Shown piece by piece: positions 29,211 through 40,735 of a stretch of 64,000 bases of DNA. The translations under genes and the position numbers were made by a program. The notes beneath the pieces were generated by a model. The model was given only the letters and a program-made list of their open reading frames with translations. It was not told the DNA's origin and ran no database searches. The stretch comes from Gonocerus acuteangulatus (taxonomy: Eukaryota; Arthropoda; Insecta; Hemiptera; Coreidae). The stretch is from contig OX328123.1 in NCBI GenBank assembly GCA_946811695.1, positions 155,783,580 through 155,847,579 of the forward strand. The letters run 5' to 3'. Numbering within the stretch: the stretch's first letter is position 1; each line of letters starts with the position of its first letter.

Positions 29211-30370
29211 ATAAACTTGGAAAGTGGGACCATGAATCTATGTGCAAGTGGAAGGTCTTCCAATGCAATAGGTATATCTTGTTGAAGGAGGTTTAAAAAT
29301 ATGTTGAATCAAACCTGTCAGGAATCAGGATTGGCTGAAGAAGATTTTCGCGCAAAATCCTGCACCACACGTTAGCTTGGATCTGATACGGATTGTGTGA
29401 TCTTCAAAGGGCATACGGATTAACATGAGACCAAGTATGCGAATTGGGACTGTTAAATATTCCATTCCGTGTGTTTGTGGCTTTGTCTATCCACAAAATG
29501 TTGCGACCGAACAGAGGATTAACATTTTTCCTCCCGCAATGCTTTGCACAATTTTTAGTTTTATTTCAAATTTTATTTGAAAATATTTCGAATTATGTGT
29601 AAATTTTGGATTGCAATTATTCAACTACCCTGAAATGTTTTTGAATTTTCCTCTCAAAATTTCTAGTCAAAACTGGGAGCCAAATAAATCATGTAAAACA
29701 TAAATCAATGAAAAATTGGAACACACGAAATGAGACATATTACTCAAATGAAAAACTTTTCCAATAGTTTCTTTGAGTTACTTTTATTGCTTCCGGACTG
29801 GATAATGGATACCCACAGTTTAGCCAATAAAAAATGAATAATTTTTAGTTTCTTGACACAAGGTATTTGAAAGTAGCAAAACTACATTCCACATGTGACA
29901 AAAGGGAGCCAATCGTTCAATTTATCCCTCAATAAACCTCCACCTTATTTACATGGATTTAATGCTTACTAAATGTAGAAGTTTTCGTGTAAGTATTGAA
30001 TCTGTAATCCGTTAGGGGGCTGAGGAAAAAAATCGCGAAAAAACTCTTATTCATTGATAAAAACAGAAGTGCGTTATTGGACGTCCAGAAAGTATCTTTT
30101 AAAAATAGTTTTAGTGAATTAAATTACTGTTTTTTCAAAGGAAATTTTGTCTATTTTATGATGGCATAATTAAAACTTATTTATCTTGAATAGTCTTTGG
30201 GCAATCCATTCTTATTCATTAAAAAACATGACTACTTTAAAAAAAAAAACAGAAAATTGGACATAGCTCCTTTTCCTTTCGGAATCGGACCATACTTGAA
30301 ATGAACTTTTTTGTTGGAAATTATGCCTACAATCACCTCCTAGAGTTTGGCTACTTAGACCTGAATCACC
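29211..30370. other. Unassigned sequence, no gene seen
   Basis: Low-complexity content is modest. Nothing on either strand matched a family I know. Confidence 0.4.

Positions 30371-30372
<2 letters not shown>

Positions 30373-30437
<65 letters not shown>
30373..30437. repeat. (AT)n microsatellite
   Basis: CCTGT-(AT)n-ACAGG: the flanks are inverted (ACCCTGTATAT and ATATACAGGGT), so the run sits inside a short palindrome. Confidence 0.95.
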
Positions 30438-30439
<2 letters not shown>

Positions 30440-30440
<1 letters not shown>

Positions 30441-31109
30441 GGTTCCCATCGAGTTTTGGAAATGGAATTCCCTGACCTCCCAGATAGAGATTAGTTGATA
30501 TTAATCGAGGGATTCGGTGTACATAATAAAATATATTTCTATAATTACATGAGTTAATAAACCTGCACTAACATAATATGGTAGCTTACAGGAGTTAAAA
30601 AAAAAAAAAAATATGCAAATTTAAAAGACTGAGTTAATCATGCTAACAAAACTTGCAATTCATAAAGACACGGTTATAAAGTGAATATTTTTAAATCTAA
30701 TAGATATGCAAATATTATTATATTAATCAGAATAGTATAAACATTAACTGAAGGGTTTTTTTATTCATGCATTGACTGCAGACTAAATAGTCATACATAA
30801 AAAATTTCGTGGGGGGGTGTGCATTTGGGGGGTTTGGAATACTAACAATTTAGAACTTGGAATAGTTAGCCAACTAAAACGCTACTACACTCAAAACAAT
30901 TTGTTTTTTCTGAACTAAGTGATCATATTTTATTTATTTTTAAAGTTTTTATGACAAATGTTTACCAATAAAATCAAAATTTCGGGGGGCTGGGACCCCC
31001 CCCCCGCGCTCATATAGGTCCAAGACAGATTATTACCATACGCGATAAAAATAAAGGAATTTCCCTGACTTTGTTTTCATAAATAAAATCCCTGCCGTCT
31101 CCCTGACGC
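30440..31109. other. Unassigned sequence
   Basis: Includes G-rich (30813-30838) and C-rich (about 30996-31008) patches of unknown meaning. The 71-codon minus ORF at 31010-31225 is not recognised. Confidence 0.4.
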
Positions 31110-31462
31110 ACAGTAGTGCCGTTAGGGGAAAAACCTCCAAAACCGAAGGTGTTCAATCGTCTTTGAACTAACATTTTTCTATACCTAATTAGTTGTGGAA
31201 TACTGCTGTAATATTGCTTTTCCATTTTATTAATAGGTATGATAACAAAAAACCTTTTTGTTGACCGTTTTCTCGCTGAGTAAAAATCTCACTGTTTTTA
31301 GTGAAAAGTAAAAGAATATTTTATACAACTTATTTTATTTCTGAAAAATGTATACTACCCAGGAAGTCTCATGACTTCCTAAGCTTTTAAACGAATATTT
31401 TTTTTTTGCCAAAATGTACCATGAACTTGGTGCATTTAGGTTGTGAAGATATCTGTAATGGA
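31110..31462. repeat. Dispersed repeat carrying the empty HINE target
   Basis: Uninterrupted equivalent of 16178-16427 plus 17600-17725. At the junction it reads TTATTTCTGAAAAATGTATA-CTACCCAGGAAGT, whereas the other copy has the 1.17-kb HINE-like element within the A run. Confidence 0.85.
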
Positions 31463-32599
31463 ACTCAATTATCCTTAGTTTATTTGATGTAGAAAAAAAA
31501 AAGCGGTACTTAGCTATGCTCTCCGCATAGTTTTGCCTAAAAGTATATATTTTGATGTTGCTTTCCTATAAATTTCATCGCCGTACTCGGCCGTATGTGT
31601 GCACGGCCTAATAAAATGAAGGTGTCAATTAGCGATGCGATTATTTTACGAGAAACGACTTTACCATTATTTTTTCTACAGAGAGTTGTTAAAAATTTTG
31701 TGTTAGCAAGTAACTAAACATAAACAGTGAGATCCATCTAATATCTCGAGTGAAACTGCTAAATTCAGTCGTTATATGCTCAAATTTCAAGAATGAGGAA
31801 TAACTCGAGAACAGTTAACAAAATTACATTTGTTATTCATTTATTAATAATATATTTGGACTCAGCACTCAAAAACACATTTTGAATTATATATATATCT
31901 CTACCAATTGAATAGAATATGACTTTTTTATATTGAATACTTGCTGTTTTTCAGGTTTTTCCTAATATAAAACCCGTTTATCTTCCAAAATAATTTTTCT
32001 AGTTAAAATTTGGTAGTGGTCTCATTCGACTCAGCATAAAAAAAATACTTAAAAAATGAAACCTAAATCAGAAAAATTCAAGTACCTAGAGGTTTTTTCC
32101 GGAAATCGGGCGTTTGGCACCGATATATATACACACACATATTTCTGAGCGTCTCCTCCGAATTGCGAGGACGGGACGACGTCAAAAATTGGTTTCGTTG
32201 TTTTGGAGGGACGACGGAAACGCCCTGAAAATTCCAAATTTCACCCATAAACCATCCAATTAACCTAACCAAATTAAAAGAGGTTTTCTAATAATAACTT
32301 CTCCAGGACGGCATTCCGTTGATTATATAGGTAAACCAGGAGAATTATGTAGGAAACTGTTGCCAAATAATGTCTTCAGCCGAATAAATTTCTTAATTTG
32401 CATATATTATACATAATCAAGAAGAGAAGGCCTATTATCAGCAGTTCCCGACAGCTATAATCACACACATTATACAGAGGAAGAGGCATTTTCTTGTCAG
32501 GGCTTTGGTTCGACATGGGCAAGAGTCTGTAAATTGGTCTCGTAATAGGAGTTAACCATCCTCAACCGATTCAATTTTCACAGCACCAATTCACAGTAC

Positions 32600-32600
<1 letters not shown>
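31463..32600. other. Unassigned sequence
   Basis: Overlapping minus ORFs at 32049-32272 cover a slightly GC-richer patch without recognisable motifs. Confidence 0.4.

Positions 32601-32601
<1 letters not shown>

Positions 32602-32643
<42 letters not shown>
32602..32643. repeat. (AT)n microsatellite
   Basis: AT run next to the inverted PLE-type arm. Confidence 0.95.
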
Positions 32644-32648
<5 letters not shown>

Positions 32649-32763
32649 GAGTATATTAGGGATCGAAAGAGTTATTTTTTTTTATTAAAGAAGTAAAATG
32701 AGGTAATTTTTTTTTTTAACCCTTCAAAGCTTCAAAAATTACTTTTATTTTACCATCACAACG

Positions 32764-32788
32764 TTTCGGACTATTCGTCAATCTTCAG
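32764..32788 (-). ncRNA. Hammerhead-like core, weakened stem II (left arm)
   Basis: Inverse of 33901 with one change (TTGAC instead of TGGAC) that removes a stem II pair, consistent with decay. Confidence 0.35.
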
Positions 32789-33092
32789 GAGATCTAAAAT
32801 CGTATATTAATTGCTAAACACTGCAGAAAACACGCTTTATAATTACTATTAACCAAGATATTACATCATCCAAAACCATTTACTAAATTTTATTGCCTTA
32901 ATTTTAAACTCACCATTGCCAGTTAATAATTACAGTTACATTTAAAACGTCATAAAATAAATAAAAATGATTCCTATAAGGAACCAAGTACCAAACAGCA
33001 TGAGTTTGATTATGATAATGTAAAGATTTTAAAAACTGTTAATGATAATAAATCTAGGACATTAACTGAATCCATTTATATAACTAACAAAA

Positions 33093-33636
33093 GTCCGCCT
33101 CGCAGGAACTGCATCATCTTAGCGCGGCTCCGTTCATATCCCTAGTCTAATTTGGAAAGATTAAAATAGAAGCAGTTATTATTTTGGTTCCACCAGTTTT
33201 TTTTTTTAATTAATTATTATAATGGCGTGTCAACCCTTAAGGTCACTAACGCCATTCCTGTGCGTAGTAAAGTCTTGAAAGGTCATGATATACGATATTA
33301 CCTGGAAGGGTCGGCTAACACTAGGTCCCGCTAGTTACAAGGTCTTGGAATCTTGGAAATCTATATTTCTGACAATAAATTGTTTTGGTTATTTTACTTA
33401 ACCAGTTTTATTGTCAAATACATTATCCAACTATAAGCAATTAAAAAATAACAAGGAGTAAAACAGACAAAAAGAACCGTTCGAATAAACGAAATCAATT
33501 AATTTAAAGTTTTAAGCACTTATTTCTAATGCACTTTTTTAACGCGAAATTTTCTAGTCGGCACTTCCGGATTGTTTCATTGTATCAACCTTATAAGCGG
33601 GGTTCCTCCCTATGGGGGAGGGAGGAACCCCGCTAA
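33093..33636 (+). mobile_element. HINE-like element, short complete copy (544 bp)
   Basis: 5' GTCCGCCTCGCAGGAACTGC-ATCATCTTAGCGCGG and 3' hairpin GGTTCCTCCCTATGGGGGAG-GGAGGAACC then CCGCTAAAAA. The internal (AT)n region is deleted. Inserted in an A run (AACAAAA|GTCC...GCT|AAAAATATC) within the arms of a PLE-type element. Confidence 0.85.
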
Positions 33637-33900
33637 AAATATCAATAGAACCATTAATTTCAAAACAGATGTTAAAGGTTTAGGAAAACATTATGTTGAC
33701 ATATTAAATAAAATTTATTTCTGATGACATTGTAATAGATTCCTTTCATAGTTTAAATACCTGGGTTACATACCGCATTTTATATTAAATATTGTAATAA
33801 AAATAATGTTAAATAATGATTAATCAAAATATCTTGGTTAATAGTAATTATAAAACGTGTTTCTGCAGTGTTTAGTAATTAATATACTATTTTAGATCTC

Positions 33901-33930
33901 CTGAAGATGGACGAATAGTCCGAAACGTTG
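33901..33930 (+). ncRNA. Hammerhead-like core (right arm)
   Basis: CTGAAGA (33901-33907), extra T, perfect stem II GGAC/GTCC around GAATA, GAAACGTT. Upstream ATCTC can pair with GTGAT after GTT with one mismatch. Confidence 0.45.
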
Positions 33931-33971
33931 TGATGGTAAAATAAACGTAATTTTTGAAGCCTTGAAGGGTT

Positions 33972-34493
33972 ATTCCTCACCTTGTTGGTATTATTAATTA
34001 ATATCCTTCATCTAGTCATAAAAAAAAAAGTAAAATTTTTTTTTTTATGATATTTACCTTATTAAAGTTTCTTGGGGTGCTGATTTTAAATCTGCAATTA
34101 TTTTTCGTGTAAGAAAATGTATAAGGCTAGTTTACTTCAAACGTAAGCATATTTCATAATTTATTTGACGAAATATAAATTATTGTTTAACGATTGTATT
34201 TATTCTTTAATTTGCTCTCAAAAACGTCAAATGAATTGGTCAAAGAATCATGTCGATATCATTTCAAAACTCGAAATATAAAATAAAGCATTGTCAACCT
34301 ATTTTATTTTATTTCTCTGCTCCTAAGGTATTGGACGGAACGCTCGGACACATGTCGAGTATTTTTCGATGTAGAATCACCAGAAAAAATTGGACCAAAT
34401 CGGTGACCACACCACTGTATACTCGCCTTGTTAGAATATTTGAGGTGTACTTCAGGAAGGGTGCATTCGCCCCTTAAACGTGCGATTGGGCCG

Positions 34494-34497
<4 letters not shown>
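33972..34497. other. Unassigned sequence
   Basis: The 75-76 codon ORFs at 34250-34534 on both strands are not recognised. Confidence 0.4.

Positions 34498-34530
<33 letters not shown>
34498..34530. repeat. Poly(A) run
   Basis: About 33 A residues, possibly a plus-strand retroelement tail. Confidence 0.85.
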
Positions 34531-34532
<2 letters not shown>

Positions 34533-34559
34533 ACGTGTTTACGTTTTACGTGTTCAGTA

Positions 34560-34741
34560 AATATACCAAGGTTCGTTAAAATCGGCTCCGGACACTTGGG
34601 GATGTTCCCTTTTGAGCAGAGACTTCCCGTTTACGAGGGCCTTAAATTTTGGAACCGGACCTAGAAATCCCTAGACGAAAGATTTTTGTACCAAATTCCA
34701 TCAAAATCGGACTATTAATGAGGCCAGAAAAGAACAAACAG

Positions 34742-34794
<53 letters not shown>

Positions 34795-34936
34795 CAAATT
34801 GGAACCACCGTTATTTTTGTTCTCCAGGGGTTCTGAAACGTAAAATTTTCTAGTCGGCACTTCCGGATTGTTTCATGCGTTCATATGTTTTATAATTGGG
34901 GTTCCTCCCTATGAAGGGAGGGAGGAACCGCGCTAA
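34560..34936 (+). mobile_element. HINE-like 3' half with (AT)n
   Basis: Matches 930-1191: ACCAAATTCCATCAAAATCG, GACAAAT-(AT)n-ACAAATTGGAACC, TTTTCTAGTCGGCACTTCCG, and hairpin GGTTCCTCCC/GGGAGGAACC then GCGCTAAAAA. Confidence 0.8.
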
Positions 34937-35384
34937 AAAGGAGAGAGAATCTGAAATTTCCCAAAGAGTTGGAGAGTGCCTTTGTTGTGAAGCCGAGCTC
35001 ATTACGCCCACTGTTCATTAGCTTATCTTGGATAATGTTCCGGGAGGGAAGTTAGGCCCGGGTTAAGGCTAGGTTGGGGTTAAGAGTTCATTTTTCTATT
35101 AGAAAATTAATTAATCTGCAGGGAATCTCCTACTATTTTGCCTTCATATTTTTTCCCGCCCTTAAAAAGTATAAAGGATTATCAAAAGGAGTTTTTATCT
35201 AATAATATAATCCTTATTTCGCCCTTTTATGGAATTAAACTGCCTAGCATAATGCTACATGTGAACAACATGAAACTTTCAAATTGCGTATTTTCACCAA
35301 GATGCATATCTTTAGTGGTTATTGAATAGTATAAACTTGTTTTGACAGGACAGTATTCCAAATTATTTGAAAAATGATGTGGTA
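34937..35384. other. Unassigned sequence
   Basis: The ORF at 35138-35329 has no recognisable motif. Confidence 0.4.
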
Positions 35385-36036
35385 CTCACATATTCGCTTC
35401 ACCAGGTTAATGAAATGGGTCTCGTTCGGAGATCTGGATCATGAAATGAGAAATTAATTGAAGATGTGGCAATATGGCAACAAAAAGACCATTTATTAAT
35501 ATTATCAACGAATTGGATTGACTAGACTTTCGGATTGAACCTTTAGCGAGCGGAAACGTATTGCAATTATGCCATTAACATAAGAGCTAGTGGTTTCCTA
35601 GGTTATATAACATTAGCACTTATCTTAATGGCATAATTGCTATGGGATTCCGCTCGCTACAGGCTACATCGAAGCTCTAGTGAAGCCAACTCAATGAAAA
35701 TATAGATCACTGGGTTTTCGGTGGAAAATGGTAACCTTTCCAACTGTCTGAATTGCATCTTTTTCAGTGATAGGCAAATCCCAAAGACTTCTTTTCCTAG
35801 CCGAAAGAAGAACAGCACAAACTCAAGTACTCAAAGAAGAAACAATAAATAGAACTTGCGGAAAAAATACAAATCTAAAAGTGTATCGCGTTCAAAACAG
35901 TAAGTGAACAAAACGGTTACCAGAAAGAACAGCCAATCGAATTGCCATAGGAATAAGCCAATAGAAATGCCTGCGCTGATGATCCAGATCACTGAACGAG
36001 ACCCACTACTCTAACCTGGTGAAGCTAATACGTAAG
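35385..36036. mobile_element. Foldback-type element with nested inverted repeats
   Basis: ATTCGCTTCACCAGGTTAAT near 35392 is inverse to the CTAACCTGGTGAAGCTAATA region near 36012; CCCAT/ACGAGACCCA blocks are also paired. An inner pair (AGCGAGCGGAAACGTATTGC-AATTATGCC near 35547 and GGCATAATTGC...CCGCTCGCT near 35630) makes a second hairpin. Confidence 0.7.
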
Positions 36037-36304
36037 TATCAATGATGTGATAATTTAGAGATTAAGGTAGCCAACATTTCATAAGATAGACCAAATAAAG
36101 CATAAAAAAATCGTTTGAGAAATGGCGTAAATTTAACGAGCCATCTATATTTGGCCACCCTTCAATAATGGCAAAGGCACGTGGTTTCTCTGTTGGTCAC
36201 CCATCCAAGTTCCGACTACGCCCGACTTCATATTCAGTGATCTACGGTAGCGGCGAATTCAACGGCCGGAAAGGTTACCATTTTCCACCGAAAACCCAGT
36301 GATC
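35704..36304. repeat. 38-bp near-perfect inverted repeat pair
   Basis: AGATCACTGGGTTTTCGGTG-GAAAATGGTAACCTTTCC (35704-35741) is the inverse of 36267-36304. The pair overlaps the foldback above and encloses the 5S SINE, so the two structures interlock. Confidence 0.9.
36104..36268 (-). mobile_element. 5S-rRNA-derived SINE (copy 2, minus strand)
   Basis: On the minus strand: GGCCGTTGAATTCGCC, ATCACTGAATATGAAGTCGG, GCGTAGTCGGAACTTGGATG-GGTGACCAAC, then the family body GCCATTATTGAAGGGTGGCC and TTTACGCCATTT and an A-rich end. More diverged than the copies at 22724 and 38864. Confidence 0.8.
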
Positions 36305-36887
36305 TTCCTTCCTAAAGGCCGATCTGTAGTATGATTGTATTACCACAGGAAGCCTTAATCAACTGAATCCGAAGCCGGGTGTCTGTTTTACCTCAGCACG
36401 GTCAGGTATAAGGGCATTTGAAGTTCAAATTTCTTATGAAGTCGTTTAAGAAGAGATAACGAGAGCTTCCATGGTTTTGAGGGCCGATTATTTCGAAGGC
36501 GAGGTATGTTTCCCCCTATCGGTGCAAAATCAAAGTAATTTCAAGGACAAATATGTCAATTTTTCAAAAATAAATTTTTGTTTCGATTTTCATATTCGAT
36601 AGTTTGACATGGCAGGGACGATATATATACTGATCTAGAGCGATTCAAATAATAGCATATGTTTTTACATAATAGATCCTTTATTAAGCAAATCATACGC
36701 CTTAATGACGTTGTTATAACTTGATGAGGGATTTACAGGCTGTAAGTTCTATTCTTGGATTAATTAAGAGGTGCTATGTTCTGCTCGCTTAGACTACCGC
36801 AATTACAGCCATAATACCTCGAGTGGAGGATTCCTTTAACCCATTCATTAGGGACTCGAAGAGGACTCGGTAATGAAGTAGAAACAT
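36305..36887. other. Unassigned sequence
   Basis: No gene or repeat recognised. Confidence 0.4.
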
Positions 36888-37418
36888 CCTCTTGTTCTTA
36901 TGATGATTGAAAGCTTTTATAAATCTAGCTTGTTCTTATGATGATTGTAAGCTTTTATAAATCTAGCTTGTTCTTATGATGATTGTAAGCTTTTATAAAT
37001 CTAGCTTGTTCTTATGATGATTGTAAGCTTTTATAAATCTAGCTTGTTCTTATGATGATTGTAAGCTTTTATAAATCTAGCTTGTTCTTATGATGATTGT
37101 AAGCTTTTATAAATCTAGCTTGTTCTTATGATGATTGTAAGCTTTTATAAATCTAGCTTGTTCTTATGATGATTGTAAGCTTTTATAAATCTAGCTTGTT
37201 CTTATGATGATTGTAAGCTTTTATAAATCTAGCTTGTTCTTATGATGATTGTAAGCTTTTATAAATCTAGCTTGTTCTTATGATGATTGTAAGCTTTTAT
37301 AAATCTAGCTTGTTCTTATGATGATTGTAAGCTTTTATAAATCTAGCTTGTTCTTATGATGATTGTAAGCTTTTATAAATCTAGCTTGTTCTTATGATGA
37401 TTGTAAGCTTTTATAATC
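36888..37418 (+). repeat. 38-bp minisatellite, about 14 copies
   Basis: Unit CTTGTTCTTATGATGATTGT-AAGCTTTTATAAATCTAG, virtually identical from copy to copy except the first (GATTGAAAGC). Near-perfect homogeneity suggests recent expansion. Confidence 0.97.
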
Positions 37419-37700
37419 TAATTTTATAAAATCCTAGAGTACACGAAATGCACAGTATCCAGTAGATACAAAGGGTCAACGTCTCAGGAAAATCTACTAT
37501 GATAGTATAGAGTTTGGCAGCTTTTGCCGACAACTCAGTTTTTAATTGTTGCTCGTATGATGAGTTTAATCCTGTTTATGCCCTCCTTTTACTTCTTGTG
37601 AAAAGGAGCGCGCGTTCCAGTGTGTGAAAAGGAGCGCGCGTTCTAGCTTAGGTCTGCTAACTCGTCTGGTTCCATGAATCCTCTCGGAGAATAGTTTTTG

Positions 37701-37838
37701 TGGCGTGTCTTGGTCTGGCATCCTGCCTAGGTGTCTGTGTCTGGCATCCTGGCTGGGTGTCTTGGTCTGGCATCCTGTCTAGGTGTCTTGGTCTGACATC
37801 CTGGCTAGGTGTCTTGGTCTGGCATCCTGGCTTTGTGT
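37701..37838 (+). repeat. 26-bp minisatellite, about five copies
   Basis: Unit GTGTCTTGGTCTGGCATCCT-GNCTAG. Preceded by the duplicated GTGAAAAGGAGCGCGCGTTC (37598 and 37624). Translated frames on both strands are artefacts of the repeat. Confidence 0.9.
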
Positions 37839-38157
37839 CCTGCCCAGCGGAGACGTCCACATTTTATATATGTACTTTACTATGTTAGCCTCCCTAAATA
37901 GGTTGGCCAACTTTTGGTTTGCCGTACGTCTCCAGTTTCCCTGGTCAAGGACGCCCCCATATATGCCCCTTAAGACCCGTCGTTAAGTCCATTATTCATT
38001 AATAGCTATTAATCTATTGGCTATAGTCGATAGATAAATCACGTTTCTCTGATGTTTTTTCAGGGGATCCTCATCCTTTCAGGGATACCTTAGTAACCAC
38101 CAAGGACGAAGGAAGCAGCCTGATGAAGTCGGAGAGAGAAGCCGTCTCACAAACCAT

Positions 38158-38226
<69 letters not shown>

Positions 38227-38688
38227 TTGCACACGCAATGAACACCTCGAAGAAATAAAGGCTTTGAACGACAGGTGTTCGTGAACATGTTTTCTATTGA
38301 TTCAATACCACTTGGAGTAACCGCCCTCAGATCTCGGGGAAGATAACCCTACATCCATAGAGGATCGGAAACCACTGGTCTATTCAATTCCAAAGAGGCA
38401 TTATACACAATCAGTACTCTAGCAAACAGATAGCAACATACAATCAAACAGAAACACCACAATACACAATAGCCTAGCCTACGATACTCTCCTTATTTCC
38501 GCTCGGCTGCTGTAAACGATGTAACAATGTTGCTATTGTGTTGTTAAATATAGATGACCGGATCATTCTATATTATCAATGAGTTAAAGACTATATTTAT
38601 CAACAATGTGTTGATACTGTATGCAGTTATTGTAAGATTTTTTTATATGGTTTTTAGCGCATTTTCTTCCTCCCTATTGAGAGGAACG
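37839..38688. other. Unassigned sequence with a deleted PLE-type end
   Basis: 38090-38158 holds GAAGGAAGCAGCCTGATGAA-GTCGGAG joined directly to AGAGAAGCCGTCTCACAAA: the 20741-20840 sequence with the stem II loop through GAAA segment deleted. An (AT)n run follows at 38159-38222. Confidence 0.5.
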
Positions 38689-39222
38689 GGGGCAAGGTAG
38701 GCTCAGTGGTAGAGCACTGGACTAATAAGCTGGAGGCCTGAGTTCCAATCCCGAGCAAGCACTAAAGATTTTTTCTTCTAGAGTCTACGTTCATGGGTTG
38801 AATTCGTCCTCCCTTACCGTTTCTAGGCCAACCCAGCATTTAATTAATTTAATAATGGGTACCGCCAACGGCCATAGCCACGTTGAATGCACCGGTTTCC
38901 CTAGATCACCGAAGTTAAGCAACGTCGGGCGTGGTCGGTACCCGAATGGGTGACCGACCACGTGCAGTTTGCATTATAGAAAAGGGCGGCAACCTGTAGA
39001 CAGCCCGGCGTTAATAGCCCTAATGTTGATACGCCGTTACACAAAAAACAAAAATAAACAAATAATGGGTACCTTGGGTGCTAATGACTGTAGAAGTCGA
39101 AGCAGCCAAGGGGAAAATCAGGCGGCCGGAGCATAGTACTGACCACACTATCTCCCTAGTGTGCCGTATGGAAATGAATTAGATGCCTCTGCCCCTCAGG
39201 GCCTCGTGGCCTGTTATGGGAC
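38689..39222 (+). mobile_element. tRNA-derived SINE family B, interrupted by 5S SINE
   Basis: Head GGGCAAGGTAGGCTCAGTGG...GAGTTCCAATCCCGAGCAAG; body ACTAAAGATTTTTTCTTCTA to GGGTACC; then, after the nested insertion, TTGGGTGCTAATGACTGTAG to GGCCTGTTATGG and a T run. Same family as 14279-14619. Confidence 0.92.
38864..39060 (+). mobile_element. 5S-rRNA-derived SINE nested in a tRNA SINE
   Basis: Starts exactly at the 5S 5' end, GCCAACGGCCATAGCCACGT, continues through CACCGAAGTTAAGCAACGTC and GGTACCCGAATGGGTGACCG, then the family body and an A-rich tail (ACAAAAAACAAAAATAAACA). It is flanked by AATAATGGGTACC at 38851-38863 and again at 39061-39073. That 13-base duplication in a known host sequence fixes both ends and shows LINE-mediated retroposition. 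Confidence 0.95.
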
Positions 39223-39225
39223 TGT

Positions 39226-39477
39226 TTTTTTTTTTTTTTATAGACAGGAAACACCATTTACAAGTTCCATTCTACTGCTCATACTGCGAAGTAAGATAGT
39301 AGTGTGCTCACAAAACTAAATAAGAATACATACAAAGATCAATTAATAATAGGATGATAAAGTTGAAAGACAAAAAATAAATAAATAAATAGGTTGAAAA
39401 AATAAAATAATCATAATAGAAACAACAAATAAAATTAATCGAAAATAAATGATAAAAATATACGAAAAAAAAAAAAT
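39226..39477. other. AT-rich spacer between inverted SINEs
   Basis: Begins with a T run and ends with an A run (39465-39476). It is the loop of the large inverted repeat formed by the SINEs at 38689 and 39478. Confidence 0.6.
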
Positions 39478-39815
39478 CAGTCCCGTAACAGGCCACGAGG
39501 GCCCTGAGGGGCAGATACTATAGAGGTATCTGATTCATGACCATACGGCACACTAGGGAGATAGTGTGGTCAGTACTATGCTCCGGCCGCCTGATTTTCC
39601 CCTTGCTGCTTCGACTGCTAGAGTCATTAGCACCAACCAAGGTACCCATTATTAAATTAATTAAAGGCTGGGTTGGCCTAGGGACGGTCAGGGAGGCCGA
39701 ATTCAACCGGTGAACGAAGACACTAGAAGAAAAAATCTTTAGTGCTTGCTCGGGATTTGAACTCAGGCCTCCAGCTTATTAGTCCAGTGCTCTACCACTG
39801 AGCTAACCTCGCCCC
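39478..39815 (-). mobile_element. tRNA-derived SINE family B (minus strand)
   Basis: Inverse of the 38689 copy without the nested insertion: CGGGATTTGAACTCAGGCCT-CCAGC, GCTCTACCACTGAGCTAACC at the head end. It supplies the pre-insertion sequence for the nested 5S SINE (ACCAAGGTACCCATTATTAAAT region). Confidence 0.92.
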
Positions 39816-40014
39816 CAAAAATATACGAAGCATCTCTAAAACTTTTCAACACATTTGGATTTTTTTTTTTCATCAGTAAAACGATTATATTATATACGTA
39901 TATGTATTAATTCAGGACCTTGGAAGAGAAAGGGCGGAATCTCTTCTGCAATGTTTTAATTTTGATTTATACGAGTTATTTATGGGTTACAAAATTCCGA
40001 AGTGGCGCGCAGTA

Positions 40015-40735
40015 GGGCCAAACGACATTTCGTGATTCCACGAAAATTTAAAGGCAACAGCCTCTAAATCTTAACCAATTTTAATGAATTTTCTTTTAAA
40101 TGAAAGCTGATAAAATTTAAAACAACTTTGTCTAGCCAGATTTTTTTTTTTTTTTGTTTCCCCTCTTTATTACATTACGTGTAAATAATTCTCGATCTTA
40201 CACAATTGAAGATAAAATATTATTTTATTTTTCATCTAACTTAATATTAGCACTGATGTAGTTAAAATTAAACATTCAAAACCTGATTAGACATGAAAAA
40301 ATAAGAATGTATTTTCAAATCATTCAAATATCATATTATTTCATTTCAATTCACAGTTTTGAAGATGTCAGCCTGATTTTTTCCAAGTCTAAAGAGGATT
40401 TGAATGTTTAATTTTAACGATACCAATGCTGATATTAAGTTAGATGAAAAATAAAATAATATTTTATCTTCAATTGTGTAAGTTCGAGAATTATTTTTCA
40501 TCTAACTTAATATCAGCATTGGTATCGTTAAAATTAAACATTCAAATCCTCTTTAGACTTGGAAAAAATCAGACTGACATCTTCAAAAGTGTGATTTGAA
40601 ATGAAATAATATGATTTTTGAATGATTTGAAAATACATTCTGATTTTTTCATGTCTAATCAGGATTTGAATGTTTAATTTTAACTATATCAGTGCTAATA
40701 TTAAGTTAGCTGAAAAATAACATAACATCGTGGGG
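40015..40735. repeat. Foldback-type repeat, relative of 18017-19362
   Basis: Begins CCAAACGACATTTCGTGATT, CCTCTAAATCTTAACC; later AAGATAAAATATTATTTTAT and CTTAATATCAGCATTGGTAT repeat in both orientations around a centre near 40490, giving a long AT-rich palindrome. Confidence 0.65.

Larger units (their letters stand above)
32719..33971. mobile_element. Inverted-arm PLE-type element split by a HINE copy
   Basis: Arms 32719-32863 and 33827-33971 are inverse over about 145 bases (GTTTCTGCAGTGTTTAG against its inverse CTAAACACTGCAGAAAAC). Each carries a CTGAAGA-stem-GAAACGTTG core. Between the arms is AT-rich sequence broken by a HINE-like element (33093-33636). No coding frame. Confidence 0.75.

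Noticed and set aside
36888..37418. CRISPR-like regular array
   Set aside because: No alternating repeats and unique spacers; it is a simple head-to-tail minisatellite in a eukaryotic genome. The same holds for 17741, 41450 and 59040.
38090..38158. Additional hammerhead-like core
   Set aside because: CTGATGA and GTCGG are present but the loop, second strand and GAAA are deleted, so no fold is possible.
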